42,394 nt of DNA from an uncultured Prochlorococcus sp. (lineage in GTDB: Bacteria; Cyanobacteriota; Cyanobacteriia; PCC-6307; Cyanobiaceae), in contig CACJNU010000016.1 in assembly GCA_902594875.1 (NCBI GenBank), positions 1 through 42,394 on the forward strand, written 5' to 3'. Each line of letters starts with the position of its first letter. The first letter of the stretch is position 1. The notes under the pieces were generated by a model. The model was not told the DNA's origin. It did no database searches and saw only the letters and a list, made by a program, of their open reading frames with translations. Shown one piece after another: positions 17,852-25,890 of the stretch. The translations under genes were made by a program, and so were the position numbers.

Positions 17852-18523
17852 TTGTTCATTACCGTTTGCGGACAAAAAGGGGGTGTGGCCAAGACCTGTA
17901 CAAGTATTCATCTTGCTAGTGTTTGGCATTCTGAAGGTAAAAAAGTTTGCATAGTCGATGCCGACAAGAATAGATCTGCTTTAGCATACGCATCAAGAGG
18001 CAATCTTCCATTTCCAGTTTTCCCCGTCAGTTCAGCTGCTAAAGCATCAAGATCATCAGAAATTGTAATAACTGATGGCCAGGCTAGCAGTGATCAAGAA
18101 GAACTCAAACACTTAGCCTATGGTTCAGATTTAGTTATCTTACCTACAACTGCAAAAGCAAGATCAGTAGAATTAACTGTTGAACTAGCTAATTTATTAA
18201 GCAACTTAAAAGTTAACCATGCTGTAGTAATAGTAAAAGTCGATTTTAGACAGCAAAAAGCAGCGGAACAAGCCAAAGCAGCTTTAAAAAATTTTGGTTT
18301 ATATGTTTTTGATACATTTATACCCTTACTTTCAGCATTTGATAAAGCAGAAGCCTCGGGCAATGCTGTATTTGAAGCTGTAGACGATTTAGGTAGATCA
18401 GATCCTCGTCGAATGACGGGCTGGTCTGCTTATTGTTCAATTGCCTCACAAATTCCATGCCTGATTTCGAAGCCCTCATCCGACACCAACAACTTAAACA
18501 ACCAACAACCAATCAGCGCTTAA
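17852..18523 (+). CDS. ParA-family ATPase
   Basis: A 223-aa MinD/ParA-type ATPase. The deviant Walker A motif KGGVAKT lies at 9-15 with its signature first lysine, followed by IVDADKN (Asp36, Asp38) and an ITDGQASSD switch-like region. The start is TTG, preceded by AGTAAGAGAAATAA; there is no usable in-frame ATG before the P-loop. A TTGACA box lies at 17803-17808 but no matching -10 is obvious. No parB follows; instead an 80-aa membrane protein overlaps its 3' end. It may act in positioning or partitioning, but the cargo is unknown. Confidence 0.85.
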   Translation: MFITVCGQKGGVAKTCTSIHLASVWHSEGKKVCIVDADKNRSALAYASRGNLPFPVFPVSSAAKASRSSEIVITDGQASSDQEELKHLAYGSDLVILPTTAKARSVELTVELANLLSNLKVNHAVVIVKVDFRQQKAAEQAKAALKNFGLYVFDTFIPLLSAFDKAEASGNAVFEAVDDLGRSDPRRMTGWSAYCSIASQIPCLISKPSSDTNNLNNQQPISA

Positions 18524-18699
18524 AAGTAGTTGATTCTCCTAATTTTGAAGAAGAAAAAAACGAAGAAACAATAATTAGACAATCTGGATTATTAGTTAAT
18601 TTTTTTGGAGGTTTTATAGGCTCTGTAATTGGAACTTTAACAGTACTGTTTCTTTATATTAATGAATATCTACCATTAGATTTACTAAAACTTAAGTAG
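18457..18699 (+). CDS. Small single-pass membrane protein overlapping parA-like gene
   Basis: 80 aa from the ATG at 18457, overlapping the ParA-like gene by 67 bp in another frame. The N-terminal half is polar (MPDFEALIRHQQLKQPT...), followed by an acidic stretch and one membrane helix (about 44-66, LVNFFGGFIGSVIGTLTVLF). The overlap suggests translational coupling and a joint role with the ATPase. Its TAG stop (18697-18699) overlaps the displaced copy of the argJ tail on the other strand. Not recognised as a known family. Confidence 0.65.
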   Translation: MPDFEALIRHQQLKQPTTNQRLKVVDSPNFEEEKNEETIIRQSGLLVNFFGGFIGSVIGTLTVLFLYINEYLPLDLLKLK

Positions 18700-18715
18700 T
18701 ATATTCGCTATTGAT
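18692..18715 (-). pseudogene. Displaced duplicate of the argJ 3' end (7 codons plus stop)
   Basis: Read on the reverse strand, 18715-18692 encodes INSEYTT followed by TAA, exactly the C-terminus of ArgJ (20732-20709). The two 24-base segments match at 21 positions, and the three differences are all third codon positions that keep the amino acid. One more Val two codons upstream also matches. This marks the left edge of island A and is most simply the original argJ tail, cut off when the island entered. Confidence 0.8.
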
Positions 18716-18789
18716 GCACACTATTTGTGTTTTGATTATGCACCTATCTCTAATCTATTGATATAACTGACTCCAATATTACCTCTACA

Positions 18790-18830
18790 AATCACACTAG
18801 GATCACACTCATCACATTTGGATCACACTT
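18790..18830. repeat. Phased ATCACA repeats in a 358-bp gene-free stretch
   Basis: ATCACA occurs at 18791, 18802, 18811 and 18822 (two as GATCACACT), spaced 11, 9 and 11 bp, close to one helical turn. The gene-free stretch 18700-19057 also contains GCACTTCAGTCACA at 18886-18899, which recurs with one change on the other side of the island gene. No ORF was found here. Such phased short repeats resemble protein-binding sites. Confidence 0.55.
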
Positions 18831-19057
18831 TTAGGATCTGAACTTTGACATGTTAGTGATGTCAATAACATTTAGTTGTGCATCAGCACTTCAGTCACAA
18901 AGTCATCTCACTCCACTAATTGTTGAATAATCATCCAACATTGCTTGAGTTTGTATTATTTAGGCCATAAATAAAATATTTTATTGTTCACTAATAATAT
19001 ATTGCTAATTGAATTTACACTTTTTTAAAACATAATAATAAAAAATATTAGATTCTT

Positions 19058-20434
19058 ATGAAAAGATTAATAACATTTTCTTTAATAGGTTCAAGTTTTT
19101 TACTTGGAGCACCTGAAATCAAAGCAGATTGGGATTCATGGGCATTTTCACAAGATTTATTCGGAAGTGGAAATAAATACTACAAGGTTAATTCTGCAAC
19201 TGGAGATACTGAACTAATTAAGCATTTTTCAGAATCGGAATATTACGACAATAGTTATGGAGCGTATTATAGTCATCAACAAGTAAAAATGAATACGGCC
19301 AATGGCAATATTGAGTTTTGGATGAATAATAAATGGTACTCAATTGATATTGAAAACAAAACCGTTGAGAATATCCAAACCCCTTGGCATCAAGGATTTA
19401 CAACTGTAGGAGAAAGACCAAATATTATTAAAGGAACAGACGGTACAATAAGTCTTCAATCAGGTGGATCAAAGTTAATTACAAAAAATTCAGATGGTTC
19501 TATTCAAATTGGTGCTGATGGAAATGATATTGATATAACTGCAGAGGGTCTAAATGTTGATGGAAATCCTCTTATCACTCAGAAAGAAAATGGAGAGATT
19601 CATATTGGTAAAAATTCCTTGATAACAACTAAAGAAGAAAAAACACTCTCTGATGGAACAAAAGTGCAACCATTGTATGCAGAAGATGCAGATGGAAACA
19701 GAATTCCAATTAATATTGATGGTAGCAAGTTATTAATTGACGGAGAAGAAGTAACTGCTGGTGGGGACAGTGCTCAAGTTACAACAAACAAAAATAATAT
19801 TTCTACTAACACTTCCAATATCTCTACTAATACTTCCAATATCTCTACTAATACTTCCAATATCTCTACTAATACTTCCAATATTTCTACTAATACTTCC
19901 AATATTTCTACTAATACTTCTAATATCAAAAACCTTGGAGAAGGAGTTGCAGGATCAACGGCACTTACAGCAGCGTTATCTGCCTTGCCTCAAACATCAA
20001 AAGAATCTAAATTAAGTTGCGGGGTTGGAACTGGTGCTTACAGTAGTAGATATGCAGTTGGATTTGGTTGTGCATCTAAAGTTAATGAAAGAGTTGATAT
20101 TAATGCTGGTGGATCTTATGTTTTTGGAGGTTCTAAGTCTTATGGAGGAGGAACTTTAGATAGTGGAGTAGTAAAAGCAGGATTTGTTTTTAAATTAGGT
20201 GAATTAAATAAATCCACTCAAATAAGCATGAAAGAAAAGAAAGAATTTAAAAGAGAAATTTCTGTTTTGAAAGAAAATAACGAAAGAATTATTTCTCAAA
20301 ATAAAAATTTAGAAATTAAAAATCAAGCAATCATTGATCAAAACAAATCTCTGTTAGCAAGGTTAGAACGACTAGAAAAACTTGCACTTGGTAAAAATAA
20401 ATCCAAAGATTTAGCAGTCTATAAACTCAAGTAA
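19058..20434 (+). CDS. Trimeric autotransporter-like surface protein (YadA-anchor-like)
   Basis: A predicted type Vc surface protein of 458 aa. A signal peptide (about 1-23, cleavage after KA) precedes a WDSWAF segment and a beta-rich region with IxxxxDGxxIxI-like turns (about 125-240). Six perfect copies of the heptad NISTNTS (247-288) form a likely trimeric coiled coil. The next segment, GVAGSTALTAALSALP through GAYSSRYAVGFGC to VVKAGFVFKLG (about 293-384), resembles a YadA membrane anchor. Unusually, a further coiled coil (about 391-443) and basic tail follow the anchor. It is the only gene of island A, with gene-free flanks. It may mediate attachment or phage/grazer interaction; that is inference. 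Confidence 0.75.
   Translation: MKRLITFSLIGSSFLLGAPEIKADWDSWAFSQDLFGSGNKYYKVNSATGDTELIKHFSESEYYDNSYGAYYSHQQVKMNTANGNIEFWMNNKWYSIDIENKTVENIQTPWHQGFTTVGERPNIIKGTDGTISLQSGGSKLITKNSDGSIQIGADGNDIDITAEGLNVDGNPLITQKENGEIHIGKNSLITTKEEKTLSDGTKVQPLYAEDADGNRIPINIDGSKLLIDGEEVTAGGDSAQVTTNKNNISTNTSNISTNTSNISTNTSNISTNTSNISTNTSNISTNTSNIKNLGEGVAGSTALTAALSALPQTSKESKLSCGVGTGAYSSRYAVGFGCASKVNERVDINAGGSYVFGGSKSYGGGTLDSGVVKAGFVFKLGELNKSTQISMKEKKEFKREISVLKENNERIISQNKNLEIKNQAIIDQNKSLLARLERLEKLALGKNKSKDLAVYKLK
19796..19921 (+). repeat. Six tandem 21-bp units encoding NISTNTS
   Basis: Six in-frame 21-bp units of the form AATATYTCTACTAAYACTTCY differ only at synonymous sites. The near-identity at DNA level suggests recent expansion by slippage or recombination, so copy number probably varies between strains. 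Confidence 0.95.
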
Positions 20435-20445
20435 AAGATTAAATG

Positions 20446-20476
20446 AGACCCATGCAAGATCCTTCATAGGTCTTTT
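20446..20476 (+). terminator. Probable terminator after the autotransporter-like gene
   Basis: An imperfect hairpin AGACC(C)ATG / CAT(A)GGTCT (20446-20472) is followed by TTTT, 12 bp after the stop codon. A moderately convincing rho-independent terminator. Confidence 0.5.
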
Positions 20477-20520
20477 GCTATATCTATTAAAATATTGGAA
20501 TCAATATTTAATGAAAGAAT

Positions 20521-20538
20521 GGTGAAATTGTTTTCACC
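20521..20538. other. Perfect 7-bp hairpin in the island A right flank
   Basis: GGTGAAA and TTTCACC flank the loop TTGT. It lacks a long T-run, so it may be a structural or binding element rather than a terminator. Confidence 0.45.
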
Positions 20539-20608
20539 CATCTTTAAATTACTTGATAAATATAAATACTAAAATTGATTAGGATTATTATTAAATGAGT
20601 AAATTTAG

Positions 20609-20639
20609 ATCGCACTTTTAGATCGCACTTCAGTCGCAC
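20609..20639. repeat. ATCGCAC repeats in the island A right flank
   Basis: ATCGCAC at 20609 and 20622 and GTCGCAC at 20633 mirror the ATCACAC repeats of the left flank with a single base change. GCACTTCAGTCGCA at 20625-20638 matches left-flank 18886-18899 at 13 of 14 bases in the same orientation. Confidence 0.55.
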
Positions 20640-20708
20640 CCATGAAATAAATATAAAGAAATAGTCACTAAAAAGTAGTCATTTCAAAAGATCTTGAAAT
20701 ACAAAAAA

Positions 20709-21947
20709 TTATGTTGTATATTCGCTATTTATTTCAACATATTTTTTAGAAAGATCGCACCCCCAGGCTGTGCCTTTCGATTCACCAGAATTTAGATTAA
20801 TCATAATTTTTACAATATCATCTATTAAATATCTACCTTTCATTCTGGACTTAATATAGTCTATGACTTTTTCTGGATCATATTTACTTAAATTACCCTT
20901 ATCCAAAATCTGAGTGTCTCCTATATACAATTCAACGTCATTTAAGTTGAATTTAACTCCAGAATTACCTGCAGCAGAAATAATTCGTCCCCAATTCGGA
21001 TCACAACCATGTATCGCAGTTTTTACCAACGCTGAATTACAAATAGATTTCGCGAGCATAATTGCATCATCTGTATTTTTTGCGCCTTGAACCAAAACTT
21101 CTAATAAACAATTTGCTCCCTCTCCATCCCTTGCAATATTTTTTGCCAAGTCCTGACATACAATATCAATCCCTTGTTGGATAATTGGAAAAAACCTTTT
21201 TTCAATTTTCTCTCCTGCATTTATTCCAACAAAAGAATCATTTGTGCTTGTCTCTCCATCAACTGATATTGCATTAAAAGATTTTTGAACAGCAATAGCA
21301 ATCATTTTGTCCCATTCTTCTTTTTGAATACCCGCATCACAGGTTAGAAAAGCAAGCATTGTAGCCATATTGGGATAAATCATTCCTGAACCTTTCGCAA
21401 ATCCTGCTATTTTTATTTTTCTACCTTGAATAATCGTCTCTATTAACACTTTTTTCAAAGTCAAATCAGTAGTTAAAATTGCTTCTGCTGCATTTTCAAA
21501 ATTATTACACTTTAAATCACTAACTAAATTCGGTAAATTTTTTACTAAATCATTTATTTGTATTGGAACACCAATTACACCAGTTGAGCACATTAAAACT
21601 TCTTCTTCTTTTATTCCTAAAAGTTCCGCAATCTTTCCTGTAGCAATTTGAAAATGTTGAATGCCAAGATTTCCTGTACATGCATTTGCTTGACCAGAAT
21701 TAATTAGTATTGCTCTTACAAAACCTGAAGTTGTTTTAATCCTTTCCTCACAAATATCCACACAAGAAGCTCGAACTATTGATTGGGTAAACATCCCACT
21801 AAAAATACTTCCTTCTGGAGCAAGTATTAGTGCTAAATCTTTTTTATTAGAAGCTTTTAATCCAGCAGATATTCCAGCGAAAAGGAACCCCTTGGGTGTT
21901 AACTTACTGTCATCAACAAACGACCAATTGGAATCTAACTGGCTCAA
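20709..21947 (-). CDS. argJ: Bifunctional glutamate N-acetyltransferase / N-acetylglutamate synthase
   Basis: Recycles the acetyl group from N-acetylornithine to glutamate in arginine synthesis and, in bifunctional forms, also uses acetyl-CoA. The self-cleavage site is visible in PNMATMLAF, between Ala195 and Thr196, which becomes the nucleophile of the beta chain. STGVIG (121-126) and the NSGQANACTG motif are typical. At 412 aa it is full length. Its last codons (INSEYTT) are duplicated at 18692-18715, which marks an insertion at this 3' end. The gene is divergent from coaE. Confidence 0.95.
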   Translation of the reverse strand: MSQLDSNWSFVDDSKLTPKGFLFAGISAGLKASNKKDLALILAPEGSIFSGMFTQSIVRASCVDICEERIKTTSGFVRAILINSGQANACTGNLGIQHFQIATGKIAELLGIKEEEVLMCSTGVIGVPIQINDLVKNLPNLVSDLKCNNFENAAEAILTTDLTLKKVLIETIIQGRKIKIAGFAKGSGMIYPNMATMLAFLTCDAGIQKEEWDKMIAIAVQKSFNAISVDGETSTNDSFVGINAGEKIEKRFFPIIQQGIDIVCQDLAKNIARDGEGANCLLEVLVQGAKNTDDAIMLAKSICNSALVKTAIHGCDPNWGRIISAAGNSGVKFNLNDVELYIGDTQILDKGNLSKYDPEKVIDYIKSRMKGRYLIDDIVKIMINLNSGESKGTAWGCDLSKKYVEINSEYTT

Positions 21948-22022
21948 ATTTTTTAGTATTTTAATTCATATTAACTACTCTTTAATACTAAAGAAACAGG
22001 TAATTAGATTATTATTAATTAC

Positions 22023-22640
22023 ATGGATATTCTTCAAAAATTAAAAAACAAACAAAGAAGAATTGGTTTAACAGGAGGTATTGCAAGTGGGAAGACGACT
22101 ATAACTAATTACATTAGAAAAAATAAAAACATTCCAATATTAGATGCAGATAATTTATCAAGAGAATTAATCAAACCTAATACATATGGATATAAGAAAA
22201 TTTTAGATTATTTTGGAAATAAAATTATTGATAATAAAAGCAATTCAGGAAGGGAAATAAACAGAAAACTTTTAAGGAACATTATTTTTCAACATTCAGC
22301 AAGCAAGGAATGGATTGAAAATCTACTTCACCCATTAATTAAAGAAAAAATGATAGTAGAATGCAGCAAATACAGAAATAATGAAACTATAGTATTGGTT
22401 ATTCCTTTATTATTTGAAGCAAAATTTGAAGATATTTGCACTGAAATATGGTTAGTTAACTGTCCTAAAGAACTACAAAAAAACAGACTTATCTCAAGAG
22501 ATAAAATCAGCGAAAAAGAAGCATATGAATTGATAAATTTTCAATTAAGTTTTGAAGAAAAAAGAAAATTTTCAGACATTATTTTAGATAATTCAGATGA
22601 TCAAAATAAATGGATCGATACAGTAAGAAAGCTTCTTTGA
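22023..22640 (+). CDS. coaE: Dephospho-CoA kinase
   Basis: Catalyses the last step of coenzyme A synthesis, phosphorylating dephospho-CoA with ATP. The P-loop GLTGGIASGKT lies at 15-25, followed by LDADNLSREL, the HP-containing LLHPLIKEKM and the VIPLLFEAKFEDICTEIWLV segment. 205 aa is normal length. It converges on gatB with a 4-bp gap, and an inverted repeat spans both ends. Confidence 0.94.
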   Translation: MDILQKLKNKQRRIGLTGGIASGKTTITNYIRKNKNIPILDADNLSRELIKPNTYGYKKILDYFGNKIIDNKSNSGREINRKLLRNIIFQHSASKEWIENLLHPLIKEKMIVECSKYRNNETIVLVIPLLFEAKFEDICTEIWLVNCPKELQKNRLISRDKISEKEAYELINFQLSFEEKRKFSDIILDNSDDQNKWIDTVRKLL

Positions 22641-22646
22641 AGCTTT
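22628..22646. terminator. Possible bidirectional terminator between coaE and gatB
   Basis: A perfect 8-bp inverted repeat AAAGCTTC/GAAGCTTT with a TTT loop spans the coaE stop and the last base pairs of gatB. Its symmetry would serve both convergent genes. T-runs beyond the stem are weak. Confidence 0.4.
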
Positions 22647-24117
22647 AGCTATTCAATTTTTCTGCAAGAAGTTTATTTGCAAGTTTAGGGTCAGCTTTAC
22701 CTTTTGTTCTTTTCATTAGTTGGCCAACAAAAAAACCAAGTAATTTAGTTTTACCATTTCTAAATGCTTGCACCTCATTTGGATGTTCAGTTAGAAGTTC
22801 ATCAATTATTGGTAAAATACTTGAAGAATCAGAGATCATAGCTAATCCTTTTTCTTCAACTAATTTTTTCGGAGAAATATTTTTTTGAATTAGTTCAGGT
22901 AGAATTTCTTTTGCAATTTTTCCACTGATAGTTTTATTTGAAATCATGCTAATCATTTCAGCAAGATTTTCAGGACTTAGTTTTAAGTCACCAAAACTAA
23001 GTTTGTTTGCTTTTAAATAACCCACAATATCACTTGTAATCCAATTTGAAGCTTGTTTGGCATCAACTCCATTTGTTACGGTTTCTTCAAAAAAGTTTGC
23101 CATGTTAATTTCATCAGAAATTACCCTTGCATCATATGTAGATAACCCAAATTCACTTACGTATTTATTTCTTTTCTGAGAAGGTAATTCTGGAAGTTCT
23201 TTTAACCATATTTCTTTTTGGGCTTTTGTAATTTCAATTGGACCTAAGTCAGGATCAGGAAAATATCTATAGTCACTACTACCTTCTTTCATTCTCATAC
23301 CTTTCGTTAATTGCTTAGCTTCATCCCATAACCTTGTTTCTTGGAAAATTTTTCCGCCATTTTCATAAACTTCTATTTGTCTGGCTATTTCATAATCACA
23401 AGCCTTTTGAATTGCAGAGAATGAATTCATATTTTTTATTTCCACTTTGGTACCAAAAGGAGCATTAGGTCCTTTTCTAACTGAAATATTGACATCACAT
23501 CGCAAAGAACCCTCTTGCATATTTCCGTCTGATACTCCTAGATATCTAACTGTTCTTCTAATCTCTGAAGCATATTCAGATGCCTCTTTACCTGATCTAA
23601 TATCTGGCTTACTTACAATCTCACAAAGTGCTATTCCTGCACGATTGTAATCAACTAAAGAATACTTAGAACCAGCTAATCTATCACTACCTGAATGGAC
23701 TAGTTTTCCGGCGTCTTCTTCCATATGTAGCCTTTCTATACCAATTTTTTTGATATAAGGTTCTTTATCTTTTTCAATTATTTCAACCTCTAACCAGCCA
23801 TTTTCAGCTAGTGGCTCATCAAATTGTGAAATTTGATAATTTTTAGGAAGATCAGGATAAAAATATTGTTTTCTATCAAACTTACAATGTTCTGCAACAT
23901 TTAAATTTAATGCTAAGGAAGTCTTTACAGCATATTCAAGAACAGTCTCATTCAAAACTGGAAGAGTTCCTGGCAACCCACAAACTACAGGATCTATATG
24001 CGTATTAGGTGCATCACCAAAAGCTGTTGACGCAGATGTGAATATTTTACTTTTCGTATTAAGCTGTACATGAGTTTCCAAACCAATCACAGCTTCCCAA
24101 GATTCCAAATTGTTCAT
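22645..24117 (-). CDS. gatB: Aspartyl/glutamyl-tRNA(Asn/Gln) amidotransferase subunit B
   Basis: Subunit of the GatCAB complex that converts Glu-tRNA(Gln) (and Asp-tRNA(Asn)) to the amidated form. It begins MNNLESWEAVIGLETHVQLN; I chose the ATG at 24117 because the frame upstream (to 24174) adds 19 residues that do not look like GatB. Diagnostic segments include VDYNRAGIALCEIVSKPDI and EGSLRCDVNISVR, and the C-terminal tRNA-binding YqeY-like domain ends GQLMKRTKGKADPKLAN. 490 aa is typical. Divergent from thiO. Confidence 0.95.
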   Translation of the reverse strand: MNNLESWEAVIGLETHVQLNTKSKIFTSASTAFGDAPNTHIDPVVCGLPGTLPVLNETVLEYAVKTSLALNLNVAEHCKFDRKQYFYPDLPKNYQISQFDEPLAENGWLEVEIIEKDKEPYIKKIGIERLHMEEDAGKLVHSGSDRLAGSKYSLVDYNRAGIALCEIVSKPDIRSGKEASEYASEIRRTVRYLGVSDGNMQEGSLRCDVNISVRKGPNAPFGTKVEIKNMNSFSAIQKACDYEIARQIEVYENGGKIFQETRLWDEAKQLTKGMRMKEGSSDYRYFPDPDLGPIEITKAQKEIWLKELPELPSQKRNKYVSEFGLSTYDARVISDEINMANFFEETVTNGVDAKQASNWITSDIVGYLKANKLSFGDLKLSPENLAEMISMISNKTISGKIAKEILPELIQKNISPKKLVEEKGLAMISDSSSILPIIDELLTEHPNEVQAFRNGKTKLLGFFVGQLMKRTKGKADPKLANKLLAEKLNS

Positions 24118-24196
24118 TATCAAAAGTCTCTTTATTAATATTATTGGATATAAGGGAAAAGAGGACCAAAACACAAATAAAAATATTAATTATTAA

Positions 24197-25306
24197 ATGA
24201 CACAAGAAACAAAAAATTCAATATTAATTATTGGCGGCGGACTTATAGGTTTATCTGTTGCTTATGAATTTTCAAGAAATAACTTTAAAGTTTTAGTTTT
24301 AAGCAAAAACAGAAATGAATCAGCTGGATTTGTTGCTGCAGGAATGTTAGCTACTCATGCTGAAGGACTCGAAGATGAATTACTAAAATTTGGCCAAGAA
24401 AGTCAAAGTCTAATTCCAAAGTGGATAAAAAGCATTGAAAAGGATAGTAATATAAAATGCGGTTTAAAAAAATGTGGCATAGTAGTACCTTTTACAAATG
24501 CAGAAGATCTTGAAGAGTTTCCAACTTACGAATATGGACAATATTTAAATCACAAAGATCTTCAAACAGAAATTAATGGAATTAATTCTATTTGGAAGCA
24601 TGGTTTACTTTTTGAACAAGATGGTCAAATAGATAACCGAAGAAGACTGATGCGTGCTCTTGAGAGAGCATGCTCATTACATGGAGTCGAATTTCAAGAA
24701 GGATCAGAAGTAAAGGATTTATTATTAGAAAAAAACAAAATTGCTGGTGCAACAGTTTTATGTGCCACTGGAGAACTCAAAAAAATTAACTGCGAAAAAG
24801 CAATTATTTGCAGTGGTGCATGGAGTAAAAAAATTTTTAATAATATTCCAATCTTTCCTGTAAAGGGACAAATGCTATCAATACAAGGTCCAACAAATTT
24901 TTTGAAAAGAGTTATTTTTGGACCAAAAACTTATCTAGTACCTCGTGATGATGGACTTATTATCGTTGGAGCGACTGTCGAAAAAGATTCAAAATTTAAT
25001 CAGGGTAATACTCCTAATGGAATAAAACAACTTCAAGATGGTATTCACTCCTTATTACCAGAAGCTATTAATTGGCCACAAATGGAACATTGGTGGGGAT
25101 TTAGACCTTGCACTCCAGATCTTAAACCAATAATTGGAAAATCAAAAATTGAAAACCTTTTTATAGCTACAGGACATTACAGAAATGGAGTCTTATTTTC
25201 TGCAATAACAAGTAATCTTCTTTTAAAAATAGTTCAAAATAAAAGTCTCAATGAAATAGAAAAAAACTTTTTAGAAAAATTCAGTTTAGATAGATTTGAG
25301 ATTTAA
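24197..25306 (+). CDS. thiO: FAD-dependent glycine oxidase (ThiO-like)
   Basis: Belongs to the D-amino-acid-oxidase family that oxidises glycine to iminoglycine for thiazole synthesis in the thiamine pathway. The N-terminal FAD-binding motif IIGGGLIGLSVAYEFS is clear. The C-terminal WWGFRPCTPDLKPIIG and ATGHYRNGVLFSAIT segments are characteristic of ThiO. 369 aa is typical. No other thiamine genes are adjacent. Ends 3 bp from the convergent ndk. Confidence 0.87.
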   Translation: MTQETKNSILIIGGGLIGLSVAYEFSRNNFKVLVLSKNRNESAGFVAAGMLATHAEGLEDELLKFGQESQSLIPKWIKSIEKDSNIKCGLKKCGIVVPFTNAEDLEEFPTYEYGQYLNHKDLQTEINGINSIWKHGLLFEQDGQIDNRRRLMRALERACSLHGVEFQEGSEVKDLLLEKNKIAGATVLCATGELKKINCEKAIICSGAWSKKIFNNIPIFPVKGQMLSIQGPTNFLKRVIFGPKTYLVPRDDGLIIVGATVEKDSKFNQGNTPNGIKQLQDGIHSLLPEAINWPQMEHWWGFRPCTPDLKPIIGKSKIENLFIATGHYRNGVLFSAITSNLLLKIVQNKSLNEIEKNFLEKFSLDRFEI

Positions 25307-25309
25307 ATT

Positions 25310-25768
25310 TTAATTTTCAGATCGCCATTTCGAATCAGAAGTTTCCCACTCACATAATTCCTCTTCATTAAACCATAGATTAATTTCAAATTTTGCTGTT
25401 TCTTCGCCATCAGAACCATGAATTATATTCCTGCCAATATCAATAGCAAGATCGCCTCTAATTGTTCCTGGCTCTGCCTCAAGAGGCTTTGTTGCACCGA
25501 TTAATTTTCTAGCACTCAAAATAACTCCATCGCCTTCCCAAACCATCGCAACAACTGGACCACTTGAGATAAAATCAACTAAATCACCAAAAAAAGGTCT
25601 TTCTTTATGTACTCCATAATGATTTTGGGCAAGATCTTTTGATGGGATTAATTGTTTTAAACCAACCAACTTAAATCCTTTTTTTTCAAATCTGCCAATA
25701 ATCTCGGAAACATATCCTCTTTGAACTCCATCTGGCTTGATTGCAATAAACGTTCTCTCTTTAGTCAT
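25310..25768 (-). CDS. ndk: Nucleoside diphosphate kinase
   Basis: Balances nucleoside triphosphate pools by a ping-pong mechanism through a phosphohistidine. The active site NIIHGSD places the catalytic His at 117, and the start [13 protein letters not shown] is the nucleotide-binding segment. 152 aa is the full family length. It converges on thiO and is divergent from speA. Confidence 0.97.
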   Translation of the reverse strand: MTKERTFIAIKPDGVQRGYVSEIIGRFEKKGFKLVGLKQLIPSKDLAQNHYGVHKERPFFGDLVDFISSGPVVAMVWEGDGVILSARKLIGATKPLEAEPGTIRGDLAIDIGRNIIHGSDGEETAKFEINLWFNEEELCEWETSDSKWRSEN

Positions 25769-25890
25769 TTAATTAATAATCACTCTATGTATATTCAACT
25801 TTTGGGTGGTAACTTGGCAAGTAATCATTAAAATAAAAGATATTGTTTTGAGTTATTTTCAAAAACATTTATTAATCACTAAGACATAAA

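Noticed and set aside
18716..19057. Hidden gene in the left flank of island A
   Set aside because: Both strands were read and frames are short and interrupted; only short repeats are evident.
19761..20015. 84-aa ORF over the heptad repeats, and the idea of a CRISPR array there
   Set aside because: The 21-bp units are contiguous with no spacers and encode NISTNTS in the main frame; the other frame gives a meaningless Leu/Ile/Ser/Pro repeat.
24118..24174. GatB N-terminal extension
   Set aside because: The 19 extra residues (MFWSSFPLYPIILIK...) do not resemble GatB; the conserved start is at 24117.
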